Shown here in pieces: positions 53,343 to 64,000 of a stretch of DNA of 64,000 nucleotides. Source of the stretch: Auanema rhodensis (taxonomy: Eukaryota > Nematoda > Chromadorea > Rhabditida > Rhabditidae); contig OZ059895.1 in assembly GCA_964057225.1 (NCBI GenBank), forward strand, positions 3,596,001 to 3,660,000, in the 5' to 3' direction. The notes beneath the pieces are model-generated. The model was not told the origin of the DNA. It made no database searches and saw nothing but the letters and a program-made list of their open reading frames with translations. The stretch's first letter is position 1. Every line of letters begins with the position of its first letter. The translations under genes were made by a program, and so were the position numbers.

Positions 53343-56135
53343 TCCTAGTTCTGTTGCTTGAATGGATGTTTTCCTACGTAGGCTAGTAAAACATGCCCTT
53401 CAAAGCATCAGAACATGTTATCACATTCCAATTTTTTTGTATCTGTTTTGTAAAGATAGTAATAAACTTTGATTTTTGTACACCCATAAATTATACGCAG
53501 CACAGGTTACCCTTAAATAATGAACTGACCGACTAATCAGACATGGATCTTTCCAAGTTCTGTTGCTTGAACGGATGTTTTCCTACGTAGGCTAGTAAAA
53601 CATGCCCTTCAAAGCATCAGAACATGTGACCACATTCCAATTTTTTTGTATCTATCTTGTAAAGATAGTAATATATCATATGTTGAACACTATGTTGGAA
53701 AGATTTTAATTCAGATTTTTTCAACTTTCACTCAGTTTGTTTTCTAAACTTTGATTAAGAACCTTGTTGTTTGTACACCCATAAAATATACGCAGCACAG
53801 GTTACCCTTAAATAATGAACTGACCGTCTAATCAGACATGGATCTTCCCAAGTTCTGTTGCTTGAATGGATGTTTTCCTACGTAGGCTAGTAAAACATGC
53901 CCTTCAAAGCATCAGAACATGTGATCACATTCCAATTTTTTTGTATCTATCTTGTAAAGATAGTAATAAACTTTGATTTTTGTACACCCATAAATTATAC
54001 GCAGCACAGGTTACCCTTAAATAATGAACTGACCGACTAATCAGACATGGATCTTTCCAAGTTCTGTTGCTTGAACGGATGTTTTCCTACGTAGGCTAGT
54101 AAAACATGCCCTTCAAAGCATCAGAACATGTGACCACATTCAAATTTTTTTGTATCTATCTTGTAAAGATAGTAATATATCATATGTTGAACACTATGTT
54201 GGAAAGATTTTAATTCAGATTTTTTCAAATTTCACTCAGTTTGTTTTCTAAACTTTGATTAAGAACCTTGTTGTTTGTACACCCATAAAATATACGCAGC
54301 ACAGGTTACCCTTAAATAATGAACTGACCGTCTAATCAGACATGGATCTTCCCAAGTTCTGTTGCTTGAATGGATGTTTTCCTACGTAGGCTAGTAAAAC
54401 ATGCCCTTCAAAGCATCAGAACATGTGATCACATTCCAATTTTTTTGTATCTATCTTGTAAAGATAGTAATATATCATATGTTGAACACTATGTTGGAAA
54501 GATTTTAATTCAGATTTTCTAACTTTTATTCAGTTTGTTTTTTAAACTTTGATTAAGAACTTTGATATTTGTACACCCATAAATTATACGCAGCACAGGT
54601 TACCCTTAAATAATGAACTGACCGACTAATCAGACATGGATCTTTCCTAGTTCTGTTGCTTGAATGGATGTTTTCCTACGTAGGCTAGTAAAACATGCCC
54701 TTCAAAGCATCAGAACATGTTATCACATTCCAATTTTTTTTGTATCTATCTTGTAAAGATAGTAATGAACTTTGATTTTTGTACACCCATAAATTATACG
54801 CAGCACAGGTTACCCTTAAATAATGAACTGACCGTCTAATCAGACATGGATCTTCCCAAGTTCTGTTGCTTGAATGGATGTTTTCCTACGTAGGCTAGTA
54901 AAACATGCCCTTCAAAGCATCAGAACATGTGATCACATTCCAATTTTTTTGTATCTATCTTGTAAAGATAGTAATATATCATATGTTGAACACTATGTTG
55001 GAAAGATTTTAATTCAGATTTTCTAACTTTTATTCAGTTTGTTTTTTAAACTTTGATTAAGAACTTTGATATTTGTACACCCATAAATTATACGCAGCAC
55101 AGGTTACCCTTAAATAATGAACTGACCGACTAATCAGACATGGATCTTTCCTAGTTCTGTTGCTTGAATGGATGTTTTCCTACGTAGGCTAGTAAAACAT
55201 GCCCTTCAAAGCATCAGAACATGTTATCACATTCCAATTTTTTTGTATCTGTTTTGTAAAGATAGTAATAAACTTTGATTTTTGTACACCCATAAATTAT
55301 ACGCAGCACAGGTTACCCTTAAATAATGAACTGACCGACTAATCAGACATGGATCTTTCCAAGTTCTGTTGCTTGAACGGATGTTTTCCTACGTAGGCTA
55401 GTAAAACATGCCCTTCAAAGCATCAGAACATGTGACCACATTCCAATTTTTTTGTATCTATCTTGTAAAGATAGTAATATATCATATGTTGAACACTATG
55501 TTGGAAAGATTTTAATTCAGATTTTTTCAACTTTCACTCAGTTTGTTTTCTAAACTTTGATTAAGAACCTTGATATTTGTACACCCATAAATTATACGCA
55601 GCACAGGTTACCCTTAAATAATGAACTGACCGTCTAATCAGACATGGATCTTCCCAAGTTCTGTTGCTTGAATGGATGTTTTCCTACGTAGGCTAGTAAA
55701 ACATGCCCTTCAAAGCATCAGAACATGTGATCACATTCCAATTTTTTTGTATCTATCTTGTAAAGATAGTAATATATCATATGTTGAACACTATGTTGGA
55801 AAGATTTTAATTCAGATTTTCTAACTTTTATTCAGTTTGTTTTTTAAACTTTGATTAAGAACTTTGATATTTGTACACCCATAAATTATACGCAGCACAG
55901 GTTACCCTTAAATAATGAACTGACCGACTAATCAGACATGGATCTTTCCTAGTTCTGTTGCTTGAATGGATGTTTTCCTACGTAGGCTAGTAAAACATGC
56001 CCTTCAAAGCATCAGAACATGTTATCACATTCCAATTTTTTTGTATCTATCTTGTAAAGATAGTAATGAACTTTGATTTTTGTACACCCATAAATTATAC
56101 GCAGCACAGGTTACCCTTAAATAATGAACTGACCG
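52763..56135 (+). repeat. 3819-bp-period segment, copy 1
   Basis: About 3373 bp matches 56582-59954 at +3819 bp. Markers are CATTCAAATTTT (54141 and 57960), an eight-T run (54734 and 58553), GTTATCAC and TAATGAAC. One period fits seven S plus eight L. The copies differ in one tail: this one has CCTTGATATTTG, a hybrid at about 55570, and the partner has the normal CCTTGTTGTTTG. Confidence 0.9.
55303..55597 (+). repeat. Hybrid long monomer, Lb front and La (GATATTTG) end
   Basis: The tail reads TTTCAACTTTCACTCAG and AAGAACCTT (Lb), followed by GATATTTG and AATTATAC, the La form of this block. The switch lies within a few bases of 55570. The partner unit 3819 bp downstream is a plain Lb, so the hybrid arose, or was replaced, after that duplication. 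Confidence 0.85.
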
Positions 56136-56581
56136 TCTAATCAGACATGGATCTTCCCAAGTTCTGTTGCTTGAATGGATGTTTTCCTACGTAGGCTAGT
56201 AAAACATGCCCTTCAAAGCATCAGAACATGTGATCACATTCCAATTTTTTTGTATCTATCTTGTAAAGATAGTAATATATCATATGTTGAACACTATGTT
56301 GGAAAGATTTTAATTCAGATTTTCTAACTTTTATTCAGTTTGTTTTTTAAACTTTGATTAAGAACTTTGATATTTGTACACCCATAAATTATACGCAGCA
56401 CAGGTTACCCTTAAATAATGAACTGACCGACTAATCAGACATGGATCTTTCCTAGTTCTGTTGCTTGAATGGATGTTTTCCTACGTAGGCTAGTAAAACA
56501 TGCCCTTCAAAGCATCAGAACATGTTATCACATTCCAATTTTTTTGTATCTGTTTTGTAAAGATAGTAATAAACTTTGATT
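56136..56581 (+). repeat. Satellite between 3819-bp copies
   Basis: These are ordinary long and short monomers of the 31-60 kb type, with GATATTTG, GTTATCAC and CTGTTTTG. They resemble 54.8-55.3 kb. Nothing else is visible here. Confidence 0.8.
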
Positions 56582-59500
56582 TTTGTACACCCATAAATTA
56601 TACGCAGCACAGGTTACCCTTAAATAATGAACTGACCGACTAATCAGACATGGATCTTTCCTAGTTCTGTTGCTTGAATGGATGTTTTCCTACGTAGGCT
56701 AGTAAAACATGCCCTTCAAAGCATCAGAACATGTTATCACATTCCAATTTTTTTGTATCTATCTTGTAAAGATAGTAATGAACTTTGATTTTTGTACACC
56801 CATAAATTATACGCAGCACAGGTTACCCTTAAATAATGAACTGACCGTCTAATCAGACATGGATCTTCCCAAGTTCTGTTGCTTGAATGGATGTTTTCCT
56901 ACGTAGGCTAGTAAAACATGCCCTTCAAAGCATCAGAACATGTGATCACATTCCAATTTTTTTGTATCTATCTTGTAAAGATAGTAATATATCATATGTT
57001 GAACACTATGTTGGAAAGATTTTAATTCAGATTTTCTAACTTTTATTCAGTTTGTTTTTTAAACTTTGATTAAGAACTTTGATATTTGTACACCCATAAA
57101 TTATACGCAGCACAGGTTACCCTTAAATAATGAACTGACCGACTAATCAGACATGGATCTTTCCTAGTTCTGTTGCTTGAATGGATGTTTTCCTACGTAG
57201 GCTAGTAAAACATGCCCTTCAAAGCATCAGAACATGTTATCACATTCCAATTTTTTTGTATCTGTTTTGTAAAGATAGTAATAAACTTTGATTTTTGTAC
57301 ACCCATAAATTATACGCAGCACAGGTTACCCTTAAATAATGAACTGACCGACTAATCAGACATGGATCTTTCCAAGTTCTGTTGCTTGAACGGATGTTTT
57401 CCTACGTAGGCTAGTAAAACATGCCCTTCAAAGCATCAGAACATGTGACCACATTCCAATTTTTTTGTATCTATCTTGTAAAGATAGTAATATATCATAT
57501 GTTGAACACTATGTTGGAAAGATTTTAATTCAGATTTTTTCAACTTTCACTCAGTTTGTTTTCTAAACTTTGATTAAGAACCTTGTTGTTTGTACACCCA
57601 TAAAATATACGCAGCACAGGTTACCCTTAAATAATGAACTGACCGTCTAATCAGACATGGATCTTCCCAAGTTCTGTTGCTTGAATGGATGTTTTCCTAC
57701 GTAGGCTAGTAAAACATGCCCTTCAAAGCATCAGAACATGTGATCACATTCCAATTTTTTTGTATCTATCTTGTAAAGATAGTAATAAACTTTGATTTTT
57801 GTACACCCATAAATTATACGCAGCACAGGTTACCCTTAAATAATGAACTGACCGACTAATCAGACATGGATCTTTCCAAGTTCTGTTGCTTGAACGGATG
57901 TTTTCCTACGTAGGCTAGTAAAACATGCCCTTCAAAGCATCAGAACATGTGACCACATTCAAATTTTTTTGTATCTATCTTGTAAAGATAGTAATATATC
58001 ATATGTTGAACACTATGTTGGAAAGATTTTAATTCAGATTTTTTCAAATTTCACTCAGTTTGTTTTCTAAACTTTGATTAAGAACCTTGTTGTTTGTACA
58101 CCCATAAAATATACGCAGCACAGGTTACCCTTAAATAATGAACTGACCGTCTAATCAGACATGGATCTTCCCAAGTTCTGTTGCTTGAATGGATGTTTTC
58201 CTACGTAGGCTAGTAAAACATGCCCTTCAAAGCATCAGAACATGTGATCACATTCCAATTTTTTTGTATCTATCTTGTAAAGATAGTAATATATCATATG
58301 TTGAACACTATGTTGGAAAGATTTTAATTCAGATTTTCTAACTTTTATTCAGTTTGTTTTTTAAACTTTGATTAAGAACTTTGATATTTGTACACCCATA
58401 AATTATACGCAGCACAGGTTACCCTTAAATAATGAACTGACCGACTAATCAGACATGGATCTTTCCTAGTTCTGTTGCTTGAATGGATGTTTTCCTACGT
58501 AGGCTAGTAAAACATGCCCTTCAAAGCATCAGAACATGTTATCACATTCCAATTTTTTTTGTATCTATCTTGTAAAGATAGTAATGAACTTTGATTTTTG
58601 TACACCCATAAATTATACGCAGCACAGGTTACCCTTAAATAATGAACTGACCGTCTAATCAGACATGGATCTTCCCAAGTTCTGTTGCTTGAATGGATGT
58701 TTTCCTACGTAGGCTAGTAAAACATGCCCTTCAAAGCATCAGAACATGTGATCACATTCCAATTTTTTTGTATCTATCTTGTAAAGATAGTAATATATCA
58801 TATGTTGAACACTATGTTGGAAAGATTTTAATTCAGATTTTCTAACTTTTATTCAGTTTGTTTTTTAAACTTTGATTAAGAACTTTGATATTTGTACACC
58901 CATAAATTATACGCAGCACAGGTTACCCTTAAATAATGAACTGACCGACTAATCAGACATGGATCTTTCCTAGTTCTGTTGCTTGAATGGATGTTTTCCT
59001 ACGTAGGCTAGTAAAACATGCCCTTCAAAGCATCAGAACATGTTATCACATTCCAATTTTTTTGTATCTGTTTTGTAAAGATAGTAATAAACTTTGATTT
59101 TTGTACACCCATAAATTATACGCAGCACAGGTTACCCTTAAATAATGAACTGACCGACTAATCAGACATGGATCTTTCCAAGTTCTGTTGCTTGAACGGA
59201 TGTTTTCCTACGTAGGCTAGTAAAACATGCCCTTCAAAGCATCAGAACATGTGACCACATTCCAATTTTTTTGTATCTATCTTGTAAAGATAGTAATATA
59301 TCATATGTTGAACACTATGTTGGAAAGATTTTAATTCAGATTTTTTCAACTTTCACTCAGTTTGTTTTCTAAACTTTGATTAAGAACCTTGTTGTTTGTA
59401 CACCCATAAAATATACGCAGCACAGGTTACCCTTAAATAATGAACTGACCGTCTAATCAGACATGGATCTTCCCAAGTTCTGTTGCTTGAATGGATGTTT

Positions 59501-59954
59501 TCCTACGTAGGCTAGTGAAACATGCCCTTCAAAGCATCAGAACATGTGATCACATTCCAATTTTTTTGTATCTATCTTGTAAAGATAGTAATATATCATA
59601 TGTTGAACACTATGTTGGAAAGATTTTAATTCAGATTTTCTAACTTTTATTCAGTTTGTTTTTTAAACTTTGATTAAGAACTTTGATATTTGTACACCCA
59701 TAAATTATACGCAGCACAGGTTACCCTTAAATAATGAACTGACCGACTAATCAGACATGGATCTTTCCTAGTTCTGTTGCTTGAATGGATGTTTTCCTAC
59801 GTAGGCTAGTAAAACATGCCCTTCAAAGCATCAGAACATGTTATCACATTCCAATTTTTTTGTATCTATCTTGTAAAGATAGTAATGAACTTTGATTTTT
59901 GTACACCCATAAATTATACGCAGCACAGGTTACCCTTAAATAATGAACTGACCG
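56582..59954 (+). repeat. 3819-bp-period segment, copy 2
   Basis: This is the partner of 52763-56135. A private change, GGCTAGTGAAAC, lies at 59517. The right edge, where CCGTCTAATC gives way to CCGACTAATC, also marks nearly the end of the block bearing GATATTTG and GTTATCAC. Confidence 0.9.
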
Positions 59955-62900
59955 ACTAATCAGACATGGATCTTTCCAAGTTCTGTTGCTTGAACGGATG
60001 TTTTCCTACGTAGGCTAGTAAAACATGCCCTTCAAAGCATCAGAACATGTGACCACATTCCAATTTTTTTGTATCTATCTTGTAAAGATAGTAATATATC
60101 ATATGTTGAACACTATGTTGGAAAGATTTTAATTCAGATTTTTTCAACTTTCACTCAGTTTGTTTTCTAAACTTTGATTAAGAACCTTGTTGTTTGTACA
60201 CCCATAAAATATACGCAGCACAGGTTACCCTTAAATAATGAACTGACCGTCTAATCAGACATGGATCTTCCCAAGTTCTGTTGCTTGAATGGATGTTTTC
60301 CTACGTAGGCTAGTAAAACATGCCCTTCAAAGCATCAGAACATGTGATCACATTCCAATTTTTTTGTATCTATCTTGTAAAGATAGTAATAAACTTTGAT
60401 TTTTGTACACCCATAAATTATACGCAGCACAGGTTACCCTTAAATAATGAACTGACCGACTAATCAGACATGGATCTTCCCAAGTTCTGTTGCTTGAATG
60501 GATGTTTTCCTACGTAGGCTAGTAAAACATGCCCTTCAAAGCATCAGAACATGTGATCACATTCCAATTTTTTTGTATCTATTTTGTAAAGATAGTAAAA
60601 TATCATATGTCGAACACTATGTTGGAAAGATTTTAATTCAGATTTTCTAACTTTTATTCAGTTTGTTTTTTAAACTTTGATTAAGAACTTTGATTTTTGT
60701 ACACCCATAAATTATACGCAGCACAGGTTACCCTTAAATAATGAACTGACCGACTAATCAGACATGGATCTTTCCTAGTTCTGTTGCTTGAATGGATGTT
60801 TTCCTACGTAGGCTAGTAAAACATGCCCTTCAAAACATCAGAACATGTGATCACATTCCAATTTTTTTGTATCTATTTTGTAAAGATAGTAATAAACTTT
60901 GATTTTTGTACACCCATAAATTATACGCAGCACAGGTTACCCTTAAATAATGAACTGACCGACTAATCAGACATGGATCTTTCCTAGTTCTGTTGCTTGA
61001 ATGGATGTTTTCCTACGTAGGCTAGTAAAACATGCCCTTCAAAGCATCAGAACATGTGACCACATTCCAATTTTTTTGTATCTGTTTTGTGAAGATAGTA
61101 AAATATCATATGTTGAACACTATGTTGGAAAGATTTTAATTCAGATTTTCTAACTTTTATTCAGTTTGTTTTTTAAACTTTGATTAAGAACTTTGATTTT
61201 TGTACACCCATAAATTATACGCAGCACAGGTTACCCTTAAATAATGAACTGACCGACTAATCAGACATGGATCTTTTCTAGTTCTGTTGCTTGAATGGAT
61301 GTTTTCCTACGTAGGCTAGTAAAACATGCCCTTCAAAACATCAGAACATGTGATCACATTCCAATTTTTTTGTATCTATTTTGTAAAGATAGTAATAAAC
61401 TTTGATTTTTGTACACCCATAAATTATACGCAGCACAGGTTACCCTTAAATAATGAACTGACCGACTAATCAGACATGGATCTTTCCTAGTTCTGTTGCT
61501 TGAATGGATGTTTTCCTACGTAGGCTAGTAAAACATGCCCTTCAAAGCATCAGAACATGTGATCACATTCCAATTTTTTTGTATCTATCTTGTAAAGATA
61601 GTAATATATCATATGTTGAACACTATGTTGGAAAGATTTTAATTCAGATTTTCGAACTTTTATTCAGTTTGTTTTTCAAACTCTGATTAAGAACTTTGAT
61701 TTTTGTACACCCATAAATTATACGCAGCACAGGTTACCCTTAATTAATGAACTGACCGACTAATCAGACATGGATCTTTCCAAGTTCTGTTGCTTGAACG
61801 GATGTTTTCCTACGAAGGCTAGTAAAACATGCCCTTCAAAGCATCAGAACATGTGATCACATTCCAATATTTTTGTATCTATCTTGTAAAGATAGTAATA
61901 TATCATATGTTGAACACTATGTTGGAAAGATTTTAATTCAGATTTTTTCAACTTTCACTCAGTTTGTTTTCTTAACTTTGATTAAGAACCTTGAGTTTTG
62001 TACACCCATAAATTATACGCAGCACAGGTTACCCTTAAATAATGAACTGACCGACTAATCAGACATGGATCTTTCCTAGTTCTGTTGCTTGAATGGATGT
62101 TTTCCTACGTAGGCTAGTAAAACATGCCCTTCAAAGCATCAGAACATGTGATCACATTCCAATATTTTTGTATCTATCTTGTAAAGATAGTAATATATCA
62201 TATGTTGAACACTATGTTGGAAAGATTTTAATTCAGATTTTTTCAACTTTCACTCAGTTTGTTTTCTAAACTTTGATTAATAACCTTGATTTTTGTACAC
62301 CCATAAATTATACGCAGCACAGGTTACCCTTAAATAATGATTTGACCGACTAATCAGACATGGATCTTTCCAAGTTCTGTTGCTTGAATGGATGTTTTCC
62401 TACGTAGGCTAGTAAAACATGCCCTTCAAAGCATCAGAACATGTGATCACATTCCAATTTTTTTGTATCTATCTTGTAAAGATAGTAATATATCATATGT
62501 TGAACACTATGTTGGAAAGATTTTAATTCAGATTTTTTCAACTTTCACTCAGTTTGTTTTCTAAACTTTGATTAAGAACCTTGTTGTTTGTACACCCATA
62601 AAATATACGCAGCACAGGTTACCCTTAAATAATGAACTGACCGTCTAATCAGACATGGATCTTCCCAAGTTCTGTTGCTTGAATGGATGTTTTCCTACGT
62701 AGGCTAGTAAAACATGCCCTTCAAAGCATCAGAACATGTGATCACATTCCAATTTTTTTGTATCTATCTTGTAAAGATAGTAATAAACTTTGATTTTTGT
62801 ACACCCATAAATTATACGCAGCACAGGTTACCCTTAAATAATGAACTGACCGACTAATCAGACATGGATCTTTCCAAGTTCTGTTGCTTGAACGGATGTT

Positions 62901-64000
62901 TTCCTACGTAGGCTAGTAAAACATGCCCTTCAAAGCATCAGAACATGTGACCACATTTCTATTTTTTTGTATCTATCTTGTAAAGATAGTAATATATCAT
63001 ATGTTGAACACTATGTTGGAAAGATTTTAATTCAGATTTTTTCAACTTTCACTCAGTTTGTTTTCTAAACTTTGATTAAGAACCTTGTTGTTTGTACACC
63101 CATAAAATATACGCAGCACAGGTTACCCTTAAATAATGAACTGACCGTCTAATCAGACATGGATCTTCCCAAGTTCTGTTGCTTGAACGGATGTTTTCCT
63201 ACGTAGGCTAGTAAAACATGCCCTTCAAAGCATCAGAACATGTGATCAGATTCCAATTTTTTTGTATCTATCTTGTAAAGATAGTAATATATCATATGTT
63301 GAACACTATGTTGGAAAGATTTTAATTCAGATTTTTTCAACTTTCACTCAGTTTGTTTTCTAAACTTTGATTAAGAACCTTGTTGTTTGTACACCCATAA
63401 AATATACGCAGCACAGGTTACCCTTAAATAATGAACTGACCGTCTAATCAAACATGGATCTTACCAAGTTCTGTTGCTTGAATGGATGTTTTCCTACGTA
63501 GGCTAGTAAAACATGCCCTTCAAAGCATCAGAACATGTGATCACATTCCAATTTTTTCGTATCTCTCTTGTAAAGATAGTAATATATCATATGTTGAACA
63601 CTATGTTGGAAAGATTTTAATTCAGATTTTAATTCAGATTTTCTAACTTTTATTCAGTTTGTTTTTTAAACTTTGATTAAGAACTTTGATTTTTGTACAC
63701 CCATAAATTATACGCAGCACAGGTTACCCTTAAATAATGAACTGACCGACTAATCAGACATGGATCTTTCCTAGTTCTGTTGCTTGAATGAATGTTTTCC
63801 TACGTAGGCTAGTAAAACATGCCCTTCAAAGCATCAGAACATGTGATCACATTCCAATTTTTTTGTATCTATCTTGTAAAGATAGTAATATATCATATGT
63901 TGAACACTATGTTGGAAAGATTTTAATTCAGATTTTTTCAACTTTCACTCAGTTTGTTTTCTAAACTTTGATTAAGAACCTTGAGTTTTGTACACCCATA
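59955..64000 (+). repeat. Distal mosaic satellite block
   Basis: This is satellite only. The private variants of the 31-60 kb block are absent, and variant types of the left half return: Lc (about 61.65 kb), TTAATTAATG (about 61745), CCACATTTCTATTTT (about 62951), GATCAGATTCC (63246) and CTTACCAAG (63461). The part from 62.8 to about 63.5 kb matches 25.5-26.2 kb at an offset of 37325 bp. Other features are AGTAAAATATC (about 60597 and 61100), CCTACGAAGG (about 61811, a broken palindrome), CAATATTTTTG in two adjacent units, ATGATTTGACC (about 62337) and a 12-bp duplication at 63619. The last unit is cut by the window end. Confidence 0.87.
63619..63642 (+). repeat. 12-bp tandem duplication inside a long monomer
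   Basis: AATTCAGATTTT occurs twice in direct succession (63619-63630 and 63631-63642) where all other long monomers have it once. The host monomer is 12 bp longer than La. It appears only once in the window, which suggests a recent replication slippage not yet spread by homogenisation. Confidence 0.93.

Larger units (their letters stand above)
1..64000 (+). repeat. Satellite DNA array, whole window
   Basis: The entire window is a head-to-tail array of one satellite family. Every unit, in the phase used here, starts GCAGCACAGG and ends near CCCATAAATTATAC, and all lie in the same orientation. I estimate about 250 monomers. Unit lengths are 209 bp (S), 236 bp (M) and 294-295 bp (L); one L unit near the end is 12 bp longer. 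S is about 35% G+C and L about 31%. There is no unique sequence longer than a few bases, no inserted element, no inversion and no credible coding region. The array runs off both window edges, with the last unit cut a few bases short of its end. The plus strand is only a reading convention. Such arrays typify centromeric, pericentromeric or subtelomeric heterochromatin of eukaryotes; which of these applies cannot be told from sequence. I do not recognise the family from any named species. Confidence 0.98.

Noticed and set aside
61504-61686. Open reading frame of 60 codons
   Set aside because: Same satellite frame as above in an Lc unit, extended because a TTTTTTAAAC tract reads TTTTTCAAAC here. 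This is a chance loss of a stop in repeat DNA, not a gene.
61873-62058. Open reading frame of 61 codons running across a monomer boundary
   Set aside because: A CAATATTTTTG change creates an ATG-containing context and a TTCTTAAC change removes a stop. The product would be translated satellite tail and the next unit's start, with no recognisable domain.
1-64000. CRISPR array
   Set aside because: Units are 209-295 bp, directly abutting, with no unique spacers and no cas genes. This is a tandem satellite.
1-64000. CENP-B box
   Set aside because: I looked for the NTTCGNNNNANNCGGGN pattern. TTCGAAC in Lc and GAACGG in some cores give partial resemblance only, and neither fits the conserved positions.
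1-64000. Ribosomal, 5S or tRNA tandem genes
   Set aside because: The AT-rich monomer has no A-box and B-box pair in usual spacing, no 5S-like conserved blocks and no cloverleaf. Nothing supports an RNA gene.

Overview
The whole 64 kb window is one uninterrupted, head-to-tail satellite DNA array. I found no gene, RNA gene, transposable element, inversion or unique sequence, and every line reads as the same AT-rich monomer (about 35% G+C in the short form, about 31% in the long form, counted by hand on one monomer each). This is non-coding eukaryotic heterochromatin of the centromeric, pericentromeric or subtelomeric kind, probably from a long-read assembly. I do not recognise the satellite family and cannot name the organism.

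There are three size classes of monomer. All share a core of about 209 bp and, in the phase used here, begin GCAGCACAGG. The long form L (294 or 295 bp) carries an extra 85 bp after the motif GATAGTAAT. The short form S (209 bp) is L without that 85 bp. The rare form M (236 bp) is L without its last 58 bp, and I found only four copies. L splits further into La, Lb, Lb' and Lc by linked differences in the tail. By length the window holds about 250 monomers.

The monomers form nested higher-order repeats (HORs). Repeat periods read directly are 504, 712, 1216, 1596, 1805, 2640, 2686, 3819, 6425 and 9402 bp, and those I decomposed are sums of S and L lengths. Layout: 1-6671 is a 2640-bp, 11-monomer HOR in about 2.5 apparently identical copies. 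About 6.7-25 kb is a mosaic of older-looking modules, including a 3.2 kb segment repeated 6425 bp apart and a small cluster of M monomers. About 25-30.5 kb is mixed, with local 504-bp dimers. About 30.5-60 kb is a distinct block marked by private variants and built of near-identical repeats of 1805, 2686, 1216, 9402 and 3819 bp. About 60-64 kb returns to the variant types seen at 7-29 kb.

The nesting, the hybrid monomers and the regional private variants fit repeated unequal crossing-over and segmental amplification, with the 30-60 kb block expanded later than its flanks. Each monomer core also carries three short dyad symmetries, which are the best candidates for protein-binding or structural sites. 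None of this is shown to be functional by sequence alone.
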